A stretch of 64,000 nt of DNA from Strigamia acuminata (GCA_949358305.1 OX442314.1:63807369-63871368), one strand, 5' to 3'. Positions 29,585 through 40,880 are shown, counted from the first letter of the stretch. Notes: a model not told the origin generated them from the sequence alone. Numbers and translations are program-made.

Positions 29585-30046
29585 CCTAATCCATGTACGC
29601 CTCCACCCGGCCAGTATCCGCAACAAGGTGGTTATCCAGGACAGCAGCCCCATGGTGGTTATCCAGAACAACAACCTCAAGGTGGTTATCCAGGACAACA
29701 ACCTCAAGGTGGTTATCCAGGACAGCAGCCTCAAGGTGGTTATCCTGGACAACAGCCCCAAGGTGGCTATCCAGGACAGCAGCCCCAAGGTGGTTATCCA
29801 GGGCAAAGTGGTTATCCAGGTCAAGGAGGTTATCCCCAACAAGGTGGATATCCCCAGCAAGGTGGTTTTCGACCACAAAGACATAACGCAATTGGTGAAA
29901 TTCAACCAGTGAGACATAACTTAATTGGTGGATTTCAACCACTGGGGTATAACTTAGGTGGCTATTATCCAATGGTGACTGGAATTAGAGAAGATAAAGG
30001 TGAAACAGTGCAGCATGAAGAGGATAAAAATAAAATTTCAGCATAA
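29585..30046 (+). CDS. Secreted GYPGQQPQ-repeat protein, exon 3
   Basis: An open frame without its own start follows a strong acceptor (TTATTTTTTAG). It encodes 153 residues: a [13 protein letters not shown] lead, about eight GGYPGQQPQ-like repeats, then Gln/Gly repeats degenerating into a non-repetitive tail ([10 protein letters not shown] and [10 protein letters not shown]) and an acidic/basic C-terminus ending KNKISA. Regular in-frame codon variation between repeats suggests selection on protein. It joins exon 2 in phase 0. The tail has one Cys near its start and no membrane segment. An independent gene whose first exon I cannot see is the alternative. Confidence 0.7.
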   Translation, partial: PNPCTPPPGQYPQQGGYPGQQPHGGYPEQQPQGGYPGQQPQGGYPGQQPQGGYPGQQPQGGYPGQQPQGGYPGQSGYPGQGGYPQQGGYPQQGGFRPQRHNAIGEIQPVRHNLIGGFQPLGYNLGGYYPMVTGIREDKGETVQHEEDKNKISA

Positions 30047-30125
30047 AAGTGAATTATCGAATGAAAAAAAATCACAAATTGATTTACATTTATATAGAAA
30101 CAAATAAATAATAAATAAACTGAAT
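30047..30125 (+). terminator. 3' UTR and polyadenylation signals of the host gene
   Basis: AATAAA occurs at 30103-30108 and 30114-30119, about 55-75 bases after the stop of exon 3. Confidence 0.6.
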
Positions 30126-30484
30126 TCATATTGCACGATGGAAAACATGAAAGTTTGTTCACATATGTCAAAAGCAAATACATTAGTGGATATAAAATAT
30201 GTTCTTCAGATAAATCTGCAATGTTTCCTAAGTGATCGTTTCAGAGGCTGTTTGACGGTTTGACAACCATAAAGTTGTAAATACGGCCACTAGATATTAC
30301 CACTAAATGACATTGCAGTAATTAAATATATGATTGTTTTTTTTATTCCATTTGTGTGTCATATTCCTTGAAATTACAGTCACCCTCGGCAAGTCGCGGC
30401 AAGATTTCTCTAATTCGAATAACAAAAAAATACAACAATGACAATACTCAATTTGACTACATAACACTAACAATTCAGCCCCCT
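30126..30484. other. Non-coding
   Basis: No supported gene or named repeat between the host gene and the Copia relic. Confidence 0.4.
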
Positions 30485-31045
30485 CAATGTGGACTATTCT
30501 ATTTATTTGAACAAAATTTGTCACAAACTTTTTGTAGTTTTATTCTATCAACAAATTTTGTTAAGATGTCTGCATGTTTTTTCTTAGTACTAAGATACTC
30601 CGTAATTAATTATTAGTCCATGTTTGACAACTAATTCTAGTACAAAATAATATTTTACATCAACATGTTTAGTTTTCATATTTTCAACACAACACACTGT
30701 TCACTTTGTAAAATTTCTGTTAATACATGTATCATCCAGGTATGATCCTTAACAGACTCACAAGTCAGATACAGCTACTAGTATGTATTCAGCCTCTGTA
30801 GTAAACAATGTGACTCTTCATTGTTTGAACGATTGCCAGAATACCAAGAATTACAATAGTTTCAGCCATTGATATTTTGTCATCACGATTGTTTGGATAA
30901 TTAGAATCGCTATAGGTTTGAATGATGCTAGGATGAGAAATTGTTAATCTAAGTTAGTACGAATACGTCGTCTTCAAATACCCTAGAATTGCTGACAAAG
31001 CCGTTCAATGTTTGGGACCTGGATTTGCTTTGTAGTTATCCAGCT
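30485..31045 (-). pseudogene. Decayed Copia pol relic (RT end and RNase H)
   Basis: The minus strand shows scattered but ordered Copia motifs in changing frames: NPGPKH near 31010-31027 (with a stop where the family has Trp), LGYLKTTYSY, YSDSNYPNNRDDKIS, TTEAEYI, TKHVDVKYYFV, and HADILTKFVDRIKLQKVCDKF towards 30490. Frameshifts and stops are frequent. It is an old remnant with no visible LTRs. Confidence 0.7.
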
Positions 31046-32163
31046 TTACTTAAGGTGGTTCTTATTAAACTATCATACTTGATAAAGTGGTTTCGTGCGG
31101 GCAACCTCAGCCAGGCATGCAGTAAAATCTGAAGACTGTGTTTCGAGCAACGTGGAGTATCATGAGCCGGTCACTTGTCACTTGTCGGGGAAATCGGTCA
31201 TTAGTTCCTAGAAAATGTAATTTATCGTTTTTAATTTACTTTCGTTAATTAGATGTAAAAAAAAGACCACAGAATTCGAATTTATCTTTACTTTGGTCCT
31301 CTGGGCAAGCAGTGGGTCGCTATGAGTCCCAGATCGTATCTCGTCAAGCACCTTGGCCACATGTGCGCATCTGAACAGTTGCCAGCAAAATTGAGAGCCT
31401 GAAACGTGGGATACAAGATGAATTAATATAGGAAAAAGTTAGAATTGAGTAGATTTACCGTTAGTTTGTTGCCTGAGTTCATCTCCGCAGTGTAACTCGT
31501 TGCAACTCTTTGCAAAAGCTCACATACATTGATTTTCGCTCACATGCGGCGCCATGTTGGGTTGAGTGCGAACCGAGTGGTTGTTTGCATCTGAAACGGG
31601 ATGAACATCGTGGTTTTAGAGCTGGTTAAGCTATCTGTTAACCATTAAGTAAATATTAAAATTAGTTACAAGAATTTTAGCTATAAATTGAATAATACAA
31701 GTGTAATAGGTCGGCATCTTCACAAGCCAAGCGATCTGATAGGCTCACCCACTGAGGGTTAATTTTACAGTGTACCTGATGTTCGTTTTTACCTTGTAAT
31801 TGATGATTTGAATTCTTGATGTTTATTGTGACTTATTGCTTGGAGAAGCCTCGTGTGTAATTTAATTCTTGTGTTCAGAAGTGACAGTTGTTTTTGGAAC
31901 TTGCTTGAGTTTGTTTGGATGACAAGTGACTAAATCCTGACATCCACCTCGCTCTTGATTGGTCCGAATATTTGGATTGTTGTGTTTCAAAATGGCGCGT
32001 TGTTTTCAAATTGTGGCAGAACTACACTTTACGGGCGAATCGTCAAATTTTCATTGTTGGGAGCGACAATCACAATTTTTCCCATACTTATCATGATTCA
32101 CGAGTCAATAAATGCCCAATTCCCTTAACCATAATACAACCAGTTAAGGTTGTGACGGTGACG
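31046..32163. other. Non-coding up to the assembly gap
   Basis: No gene recognised. The stretch ends at the N run; it shows no match to the LTR or satellite found elsewhere. Confidence 0.4.
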
Positions 32164-32363
32164 NNNNNNNNNNNNNNNNNNNNNNNNNNNNNNNNNNNNN
32201 NNNNNNNNNNNNNNNNNNNNNNNNNNNNNNNNNNNNNNNNNNNNNNNNNNNNNNNNNNNNNNNNNNNNNNNNNNNNNNNNNNNNNNNNNNNNNNNNNNNN
32301 NNNNNNNNNNNNNNNNNNNNNNNNNNNNNNNNNNNNNNNNNNNNNNNNNNNNNNNNNNNNNNN
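32164..32363. other. Assembly gap (200 N)
   Basis: A round number of Ns marks a scaffold gap of unknown true size. It replaces at least the first 258 bases of the Gypsy-C 5' LTR, judged from the 3' LTR copy. Confidence 0.95.
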
Positions 32364-32779
32364 CACTTCTTCTTATGCTCTCTACTGGATAACACCATTT
32401 CTCCTTTAGTAACATCTAGATTTAGTCCTCTATTATTTGCGCCTTCAACAAGCGCCACTACATCTAACCCTATTGCGCTATTTTCTAAGCCGACATCTTT
32501 TATATTATCACTGCCCGATGATATCCCCTTTCCACTCTAGGTAATGTCATCGCGCTTTCATTCTTTTACGCCTACAAACACCCGTCGTAAGCAAGGAACT
32601 GTCCAATATAAATTATGTTAGTCAAACGCGAGTATTAGGTTTCCTGAGTTTCTGGATGTCCACATTTGAAGGAAACAAGGTTTAGGGAAATCTACGAACT
32701 TTGCCCATTACTATTGCGCGAATTAGTTTTTGCGCGATATTGTTTAGAATTAATTATACCAACAGAATTAATCGTGACA
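32364..32779 (+). repeat. Gypsy-C 5' LTR (3' portion)
   Basis: Copy of 53509-53924, ending GTGACA three bases before the primer site. It has the TATA-like AATATAAATT near 32610. The first 258 bases are in the gap. Confidence 0.9.
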
Positions 32780-32782
32780 ACA

Positions 32783-32800
32783 TGGCGAGCCTGACAGGAT
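32783..32800 (+). other. Gypsy-C primer-binding site (tRNA-Arg-like)
   Basis: TGGCGAGCCTGACAGGAT resembles the complement of a tRNA-Arg 3' end with about two differences, by recall. Gypsy-D has the related TGGCGAGCTAGACAGGAT at the same place. Confidence 0.6.
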
Positions 32801-32880
32801 CCTCGCTTATTTAGGCTGGAAACGCGCAAGAAAGTTAAGTTTTCGTTTAAATTATTAATCATTTTCATTATTTTTTCATC

Positions 32881-34788
32881 ATGTCGAATGAGTTGGGAAA
32901 CGGTGAGGAAAACCCCACTGTACGAGACCCCTTTGATTTGGACGAGCTGGCTTCGTCTCTCGACTGGCAGCGTTATGAGCGTTTAAGGCGAGCACGAGCG
33001 GAGCAAAGTGAGTTATTGATAACCATTGCGAATTCAATGCCGCAAACTTTTCGCGACAACATGTCGGCTCCAATATCTGGCGTAAACATTTCTGCGCCAA
33101 CGACAGTTGCCACGTCAACACCAGCGTATCAGCTCGTGCCTCCAGCTTTCTTCACTCCTGGCACGTCAGGAATATCAATGAATCCGACGATTTTACATTC
33201 CGAAGCTTTATTGATGTGTGATATTCGTAATCAGTTTTTCGTTCAGGCACAGGGACTACTCAAAGAAATGCGAAGCATTTACCAACAAGGCACCAGCCCT
33301 CCACATCCAACGACACCCCCGTCAGAGGATGGTGGGTCCTCTCATGGATCCATAAGGGTAAAAGGCAATTCGGCACCATTAGGAAATGAACTTTCCACGG
33401 AAATTCCGCACCTAGAAGGAGCAAGCCACCAACAACAATTTGCGCCCACCACCATAAATGCGCAACCGACGTCTACAACAACGACACCACCGGTAATGAC
33501 GCATGCCACTACTTTTACTCAATGCCCGTCTGTGGCATCACAAATTATGGATTCAACAAAAGCCAATCAGCAGGTGATGAATTCTTTATTATGTGCCAAA
33601 ATTAACAACACTGGGCACCCATCCGGAGTAAGGGCCCAATTGTCTCTACCATCAATTCGAGTAAGACGAGAGGACTCTTCCCGAGGATATAATAATTATA
33701 AGGAAAAACTCCCACATTTCGACCCTGAGAAGGCCACACTTGACTCTGTTAATTTGTTCCTTGCGCATTTATTTGCGCATATGTATTCCACACGCATGCC
33801 TGAGGAGGAGTATTTAAAAGTGAATATAATTCAAGCAACCCGCAACAAGGCGCAACGTTGGTGGCTCGCATTAAAACCAAAACCCAAAACATGGATTGAG
33901 TTCGAGGCATTGTTTCGTAGGGCATTTTCCATGAATTCGGCGGCAGCCAATGTGAAAATTGCAAATCGAAAGCAACGCAGTGGAGAGTCCACCATGACTT
34001 TCCTCAGCGAAATAATATATTATTTAGAAATTGCAGGCTACACAGACCCTGGATTACAATGGGAGAAGGCACAGAACATGCTGTTATCCGACGTCGTCCA
34101 ACTTTTGAGAACAATGCACGTCAAAACAATCGACGAAGCAATCCAAGTGGGAAACGACGTGGACAATCGATTACTACTCGACTCTCATCGCAAAACTGAG
34201 TATAAACATTTGGGTCTCGTTGATCAATTTGCACCCCTTTCAGAGGTAAACCCTTCATCTCCCACCGTGTTGAAATCCGTGGATAAGTCTAGAGGTGAAG
34301 CCGAATCTAAAACCTCCACGTCCAATGACGCCAAACGTTTTACGCGCTATCGTAAACAACAGCTTATGTTAGAACTAGCTGCGTTGGAAGCCCGACCCGA
34401 GCAACCTTCGCCGCCACAGGAGCCAAGTTCAAGTAGCAGCAGCGAGTCGGAACCGGAAGTGGAAACCAAGAAGAGTTCTGTCGCCGGAGCCGCGCAAAAG
34501 GTGAACATTTCAGTAAATTCAACCACAATTGCGCCCCCTGCAGATCTCCCAAAGGACCATGTCTGTTCTACCTCCGTTGTTACATTTGCGCCATCACCAA
34601 AACCTCCAACAAGCGTCAAGTTTCCCGAAAAAGGTGCGGCTTGGCGCAAAACAAGAAAGGATTGGTGGTACATGATTGATAACACTACTTGGCGCCCCAT
34701 TTGTCCTGTGTGCTACAAAGTTTTCGAGAGGCAGGAAAACTCCGACGGCCTGAAGTTCCCACGACCGGCGGAGCCAGGCCGCAAGTAA
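32881..34788 (+). CDS. Gypsy-C Gag
   Basis: An intact 635-residue Gag with an ATG 80 bases past the primer site. It has a Ser/Thr/Pro-rich N-terminus and a capsid region (KLPHFDPEKATLDSVNLFL, QRWWLALKPKPKTWIEFEAL, NSAAANVKIANRKQRSGES). No CCHC knuckle was found. Instead the C-terminus carries KDHVC and WRPICPVCYKVFER, a possible H/C...CxxC metal site conserved in Gypsy-D Gag. The end overlaps pol by about 100 bases in the -1 frame. Gypsy-D Gag aligns along its whole length and is almost the same size. Confidence 0.9.
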   Translation: MSNELGNGEENPTVRDPFDLDELASSLDWQRYERLRRARAEQSELLITIANSMPQTFRDNMSAPISGVNISAPTTVATSTPAYQLVPPAFFTPGTSGISMNPTILHSEALLMCDIRNQFFVQAQGLLKEMRSIYQQGTSPPHPTTPPSEDGGSSHGSIRVKGNSAPLGNELSTEIPHLEGASHQQQFAPTTINAQPTSTTTTPPVMTHATTFTQCPSVASQIMDSTKANQQVMNSLLCAKINNTGHPSGVRAQLSLPSIRVRREDSSRGYNNYKEKLPHFDPEKATLDSVNLFLAHLFAHMYSTRMPEEEYLKVNIIQATRNKAQRWWLALKPKPKTWIEFEALFRRAFSMNSAAANVKIANRKQRSGESTMTFLSEIIYYLEIAGYTDPGLQWEKAQNMLLSDVVQLLRTMHVKTIDEAIQVGNDVDNRLLLDSHRKTEYKHLGLVDQFAPLSEVNPSSPTVLKSVDKSRGEAESKTSTSNDAKRFTRYRKQQLMLELAALEARPEQPSPPQEPSSSSSSESEPEVETKKSSVAGAAQKVNISVNSTTIAPPADLPKDHVCSTSVVTFAPSPKPPTSVKFPEKGAAWRKTRKDWWYMIDNTTWRPICPVCYKVFERQENSDGLKFPRPAEPGRK

Positions 34789-36863
34789 ATCAACCGGTCT
34801 CCACAAGCGTAAAACGTGTGGAATCAACAAGACGTGCTCCACCCGACATTATCCTTGACGAGAACATTTCCGAGAGGATTATTCCAACAACAACTACTCC
34901 TTCTATCACTCCTAGTGAGTCTAAACCAGGAATTAGTGTTGTATCATCCACATCTTCATCTTCATCACCGATAGTGACGAATCAACGGAAAACTTCAGTT
35001 TTGCAACCTGTGGCTTTCCAACTAACATCTGGACCTGTTTCAAAGTCGACAGCCTTGCAAGCTGCGACTGCACAGAAACAAATCACCAAGAATGTGAGTA
35101 AAAACTTTAAAATACCCATTATTAAGACTACTTCCAGTGTCAATTCAGCGGAAGCACCCAAGGAAGTGATCGCTCCAATGAAGGTATCTTTTGTCATGTT
35201 GACATCGGAAGAACTTAAAGAATCTCAAGAACCGATTATTGAGATAACACGCGCCGATAGATTGCGCAGAGAAGCTCCATGCGTAAAAATATCTTGGGCA
35301 AATGTATCATTTACCGCGCTTTTAGATTCAGGTGCTCAAACTTGTATCATGAGCGAGGAATTATTTCAACAACTTCACGAAAAAATGGGACTCGAATTTA
35401 TTAATTTACATGAAAAGGTACAGGTCGCATCCGGACACGTGGTTACTGCTTCAAAATCAGTGACGCTTGCGTTGCGAGCGCCATTAGGAGTGGTGAGATT
35501 TGTGTGTTTAGTGTTGCCTGATGCCAAAAATGACTTGATCCTCGGACGAGACTTTAACCAAGCCGTCGGAGCAACCATCGATCATGGGAGGAGCCAGTGG
35601 AGCTTGGCTGGCTCAGATGAAATTCGTAAGTTCGTCACCTATGAAGACGCCAAAAAATCCGAGTCAATTCTCGTATTACCAATGGCACCGGAGGAATTGG
35701 ATAAATCAACAACTCCACTAGCTAAAATAAGTGAGATTGTTCCAAACAAAATACTTAAAAAACCTGCGCCACCCAGCGACATTAACTGTGTGCTGCTGTT
35801 ACATCAACCATTGAAAAATGAGGTTTTTGAGTATCCGAATGACGACTCACAACGTCAAGTAAAAACAATTAGGCATCGCAGTCGAACCACGTGGTCGAAT
35901 GTTTGGTCACCAAAACGAAAGGAAACTTCGAGAACTTCGAGTAAAGTGAAAAAGACAATCTCTCGTAAGTTAACTTTAAGCCAATTTCGCCGATTGCGTC
36001 GCCTTCGTCATAAATTGAATGTTATTCGTCCCATCGCCAAACAATTGATTGCGCAACGAGCCAAAGACATTAACGACAAAAAGAAGTTAATTAACGACTC
36101 CAGAACAACTGCGCAACCTACTAATGGTGAGAACGACTTAAATTCAAATGTTTACAACATCAACTTTTTGCAGTACCAACCTAGTGAGAATCCGACCGAT
36201 CTCGATTGGATTTATCACCAGTTATGGAACCATCTGACTGTTACGCAAATCAAACTACTAATTGAAACTTTACAGCCAATTTCACAGATTTTCCGAGAGG
36301 AAGTCGGTTTATGTAATAATACGGAATATGAAGTTAATCTAAAACCGGATTTTCGTCCGATTCATGTTCCCGTACGACCCGTAAACCCTGCGAAAAAGGC
36401 AATTATTGACAAGTACATCGACAAGAAACTTCAACAAGGGATCATTCGCCGTTCACAAAGTGATTGTGCCGTTGCCCCAGTGGTCGTGCCCAAGAAGACC
36501 GGGGAATGGAGGACAGCAATGGACTTCAGACCCATTAATGCGCAAACAATTCCGGATGTGTATCCACTTCCGGACATAGACAATATATTTGCGTATTTAG
36601 GTGGTGCACATTGGTTCTCGATAATCGACGGGCGCGAGGCCTTTCACCAAATTGGAGTGCGCAAGGGAGATGAGCGATTCTTGGCCTTCATAACACACCG
36701 AGGACTATTTGAATACGTTCGTATGCCTTTTGGCCCCATCAACGGTCCTGCAACACTCCAAAGAGCGATGAATAAGACCTTGGCCAAATATTTATATAAA
36801 TTTGTATTTGTATACATTGATGATGTTATTATTTTTAGCAAAACATTTGAGGAGCACGTTTAA
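34689..36863 (+). pseudogene. Gypsy-C Pol, part 1 (protease and RT)
   Basis: The frame enters from gag by -1 shift; the first in-frame start-like codon is TTG, so it is not an independent start. It has a low-complexity lead, protease with DSGAQ near residue 214, a conserved EVFEYPNDD segment, and reverse transcriptase up to YIDD near residue 710. A TAA at 36861-36863 interrupts it just after the catalytic motif, while the same frame continues beyond without a gap. That is consistent with one nonsense transition in an otherwise intact Pol. Confidence 0.85.
34734..34740 (+). promoter_or_regulatory. Candidate -1 frameshift site GGAAAAC
   Basis: GGAAAAC lies in the gag-pol overlap and is conserved at the matching place in Gypsy-D (61666-61672). 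From this point the -1 frame is similar in both elements (GKL.RP ... ARP.VN). It is not a canonical heptamer, so the true slip point may differ. Confidence 0.4.
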
Positions 36864-37703
36864 CATCTGCGCCTCGTCTTGGAAGAATTATTTAATGCAG
36901 GTTTCACCATGAACGCCAACAAGACCGAGCTCTGTCAACAGCGCCTCGAAGTTTTGGGCCACATCGTGGAATCCAGTCAAATTTCTCCAAATCCAAAAAA
37001 AGTGTCAGCTATCCAAAACTATCCTGCGCCAACAAATTTGCGCGAGTTACAACGTTTCAAAGGTATGGTGGGTTATTATCAATCTTTTATTGCGAACTTT
37101 TCCAAGACAAGTGAGGTATTCCGACCACTACTCAAAAAAGATGCTGTTTGGCATTGGAACGAAGCGCAACAAGAAGCTTTTGATTATCTCAAAGATCAAA
37201 TCGCGATTCCAACATTAAAGAGACGTTTTCCCAGCTGGAAGAAGCCATTCATCCTTCAAACAGATGCAAGCTACTCCGGTTTGGGGTCGGCTTTAATGCA
37301 ATTAAATGACGCTGGAGAAAGGATACCAATAGCTTTCGCTTCTCGTGCACTTAACAGTGCTGAAAAAAACTATAATGTGACTGAAATTGAATGCCTGGCA
37401 GCGGTGTGGGCAGTGAAACGTTTCCGCGCTTATTTGGAAATGATGCCATTTTATTTAGAGAGTGATCATCGTTCTTTAAAGTGGTTATTTCAACAAAGAG
37501 AGCCAACTGGCCGACTTGCTCGTTGGGTACTCTCATTAAGCGAGTACAAATTCACGTTCCTGCACTGCTCGGGATGCAAGAATCGAGTGGCGGACGCTTT
37601 AAGCAGAGCACCAGTCGATCCACCCGAACATGACGAGGAGGATGACAGTCCACTCGTCGATGAAGCCTGCTACACAGCATATTTTGATGACTGTAACCAA
37701 TAG
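36864..37703 (+). pseudogene. Gypsy-C Pol, part 2 (RT end and RNase H)
   Basis: Same frame as part 1. It starts at the reverse transcriptase thumb (NKTELCQQRLEVLGHIV), with RNase H motifs QTDASYSGLGSAL, TEIECLAAVWAV and ESDHRSLKWLF, and ends at TAG 37701-37703 after an acidic stretch. The downstream part is again in the same frame. Whether this second stop is a mutation or separates RNase H from integrase naturally is not clear. Confidence 0.85.
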
Positions 37704-40400
37704 CCAGCATTGTCCATCATTACTGAGTTGCCAAAAGACATTAATAGACAATTTAAGAAAATGTTCAAAGATAAATTCATTAAATCAACTTTAATTTCAG
37801 CCATTTCTCCAACTAAACCAAAGAAAGGAAAAAGGAAATCCCTCATTCCTCGTCGAATTACAACGATCACGACACCATCAACTGCGCCAACTCAAATTGC
37901 GCAACCCACTTCAACAGCTGCGTCAACTCCAGTTGCGCAACCAACTCAACAAACAACACCAGTAACATTACCAGTAATTTCACCTAATTCTCCATCAGTT
38001 CGTGTTTCAGTGCCACTTCGAGCGCGCAGACAACATTCGTTGATTCCGATATTAACGAAGAAAAGAGGACGACCACGTAAAATTATGATAATTCCAGTGC
38101 TCTCCCCTCGCGCTAAACGTGCTATTGCGACAAGGACTCGAGCTAGATTAAGAGATCCCACTTTAGTTCCGAAAATATCTCCGAAATTACCAAGATATGG
38201 AGCTAATATAAAGAAATGGACATTTCCTAAGCTGCTGAAAGCACAGAGAGTCGGAAAAGGCAAAAGGACGCCGAAAGCACCTCGTTTAGTAGTTTCACCT
38301 ATTCCAACAGCCCTTCCTAGTCCTATTCCTGTTCCCATTCCTACACCAATTCCTATTCCCCCAGTACCAACTCTCCCTATTCCACCACCGAAAGGACCAA
38401 CCAGAAAGTCATCTGGAATCCCTTCTCATATTTTACCCCCGCGTAAAAAACCCATTATTACACCAAAATCAACTCCTGTTTCCAAAATACCCACTCCACC
38501 AATTCCTAGACCTAAAGGACGACCCCGAAAGTCAGTTGGAATTCCTTCTCATATTTTGCCACCAAGACCAAAACCTACACCAAAATCAACTCCTGACCAG
38601 ATTCCAAATTTTCCGACACCTTCTCCCACACAATCCATTCCAATATCGCAATCTCCTATTCCTCCAACCTCTCCTGCGTCTTCGCCGTCAACGACAACTG
38701 ATACAGCACCGACTGTGCCACCAGTGTTTGACCCCGGACCAGGACCTTCTGGACTCCAACTCCCCGATGGATACCCTTCTGAGCCGGACTCCGACACGTC
38801 GTCATCCGACACAGACAGTTTTAGCCCGATTCGGGATTTTCCTTCACCGGTGGAGTATCCAGTGCCAAGAGGTGGAACGCCTCGAACTCCGACGAGACTG
38901 CGCCCGAGATCTGAACGAACATTTACAGGATCAGACAGAAGGCTCACTGAAGCGGAGCAACAGGCTGAATTGGAACACGAACCACCTATTGAACATCCAC
39001 CATTTGAAATGTTACCAGATGCCGCTGAAATAATAGCCGCACAGAGACAAGATCCGTGGTCGCGTGAGTTGATATACTACTTAACTGCTCAAATGCTGCC
39101 GGTCGATCCAGTCGAAGCTGCGCAAGTTCAAAAAAGCGCGCAAAATTTTGGTATGCATAAAGATATGTTGTGTCGTTTTCCACCCGTTCATATTAATGAA
39201 ATTCGAAAGAGGCGTCAAATTTATCTCCCCTTGGAATTGCGCGAGCGATATTTCCGCGCAATGCATTACCCTCCTGTAGTGGGACACATGGGAAGAGAAA
39301 AAACCCTCCATCGTTTAAAGACGCGTGTGTATTGGCCCAAAATGAGAGAAGATGTCCAAACATGGATCCAGGTTTGCGAGGCTTGTCAACGCGCGAAACC
39401 ATTAAATCGCTTGCCTTATGGCAAAATGATAATGTCAAGAGCGCGCCACTTGTTTTCCGCAATATACATTGATTACTATGGCAAAAAACCACGTTCAGTG
39501 GGCGGCCATTGCTACGCTTTTGTAATGGTCGACTCAGCGAGTCGTTGGTTAGACGTAAGACTAACAGAAGATTCGACTATCGCAACTTCAGTTGCGCAAA
39601 TTCAGAAATTCACGAAACGCTGGGGTTTCCCCAAAATTATAATTAGCGACAATGCCCCCGCGTTCAGGTCACCTGAGTTTCGCAGCCAAATCCAGCAATT
39701 AGGCGCAGTAAATCGCTACACTGCAGCGTACCACCCCCAAGGCAACATTGCCGAACGCCTGAACCAATCCTTAAAGAACTGCATTTTAGCTTACATAGAC
39801 GACCACGACAGGTGGGATGTAAATATCGGCTATTTTGTTTTGGCAATTAATTCGGCGTACCAAATTTCGTTAAAGTATTCTCCATTTAAGTTAGTTACAG
39901 GCCAAGAAGCCAGATTCCCTGGTGATATTGATAGTGACACAGATGACGGGGAACCTTTACCACCTTCTGAGGCTGAAAACCTTCATGAGCAAATGCGCAC
40001 CATGCGAGAAAGGGCGATGAACAATTTGCGCGAATCCCAGATCCGCCACAAAAAATGGTTCGATTTAAAACGTCGCGCTCATGACTTTCGCCCTGGCGAC
40101 TGGGTGACGTTGCGCAATCGGCAACCCTCTTCCGCCGACAGACAGTTTGCAGCAGGCTTACGCCAGCGAACTGAGGGAGTCTATATCATTCACAAATTGG
40201 TGGGTCCCAATACTGTCATCTTAATGGACCAAAATGGCAGAAAAACACAACCATACAACGTTGTTGAACTTCGCCATTGGCTTTTTGCGCAAATTAATTT
40301 TCTAACCCTGAAAGATGTCGAAATCATCGACAAACATGTCGAAAATTATACTGCTAACACACTAGATATTTTCACTGCTTATTTTCTTTCTTTCAAATAA
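37704..40400 (+). pseudogene. Gypsy-C Pol, part 3 (AT-hook linker and integrase)
   Basis: Open for about 2.7 kb in the same frame as parts 1-2. The first roughly 400 residues are Pro/Ser/Thr/Arg-rich and include KKRGRPRKIM near 38056-38085 and KGRPRKSVGIPSHILPPR near 38515, resembling AT-hooks; the last motif recurs as GPTRKSSGIPSHILPPR. Integrase follows with an HHCC domain (GHMGREKTLHRLK ... CEACQ, about 39280-39390) and a complete DDE core: D in IDYYG, D in SDNAPAF, E in NIAERLNQ. A GPY/F-like tail follows (VGPNTVILMDQNGRK). A linker this long between RNase H and integrase is unusual for Gypsy. Confidence 0.85.
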
Positions 40401-40417
40401 TTTTTCTATTTATTTTT

Positions 40418-40457
<40 letters not shown>

Positions 40458-40880
40458 CAAAGTAATCCGGTGTAATTCCATCGTTACTTTAAAGAAAAAT
40501 TTCATTTATGTTTTTATGTTTCTTTATTCTTAAATATTTTATGTTTTACGTTATTCGTTTTACGTTTCATATTTGTTCACTTCAAAATTGACTAAGTCCA
40601 TTTCCAGTGAGGACAAAATTGCCCACTAGAGTGTGACACTTTTAATTGCATTTTCAAAACACCACGTGTTTAGATTATTTATTTTCCCAATTTATTATTT
40701 CAACCTAGTTATATGTACCTATGAGTGTTTAGATTTGCATATGCTAAACTTTCTCATTGAAGATCAATGTTAAATTTGACTATTTCTTCTAGAACATTCA
40801 TTTACGATCTTTCGTTAACTTCCAATTCTTCACACTAGAGTTCGTCGTTCTATTAAAACAGTTACGACTATAGTCTCTAA
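40401..40880 (+). other. Gypsy-C non-coding region after pol
   Basis: It contains a 37-base A homopolymer at 40419-40455 soon after the pol stop. No gene. It ends at the TCTAA target site of Copia-1. Confidence 0.7.

Larger units (their letters stand above)
13071..30125 (+). other. Host gene (three exons) for a secreted GYPQ-repeat protein
   Basis: The proposed transcript has exon 1 from about 13071 to 13110, a 75-bp intron (13111-13185, GTAAGT...ACAG), exon 2 13186-13408, a roughly 16-kb intron (13409-29584, GT...TTTTTTAG) and exon 3 29585-30046 with polyadenylation signals near 30103-30119. The exon 2 to exon 3 junction is phase 0 and keeps the same QGGYP repeat style on both sides. Total product would be about 228 residues. 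The large intron owes most of its size to Gypsy-B. The alternative is two separate related genes, or intron retention that ends the protein at 13420. Confidence 0.65.

Noticed and set aside
29546-29972. Antisense ORFs across the GYPGQ repeats
   Set aside because: Repeat codons leave both strands open; only the plus-strand frame has splice sites, Tyr/Gly/Pro/Gln codon variation and a sensible tail.
32091-32458. ORFs running through the N gap
   Set aside because: Their bodies are unknown residues.
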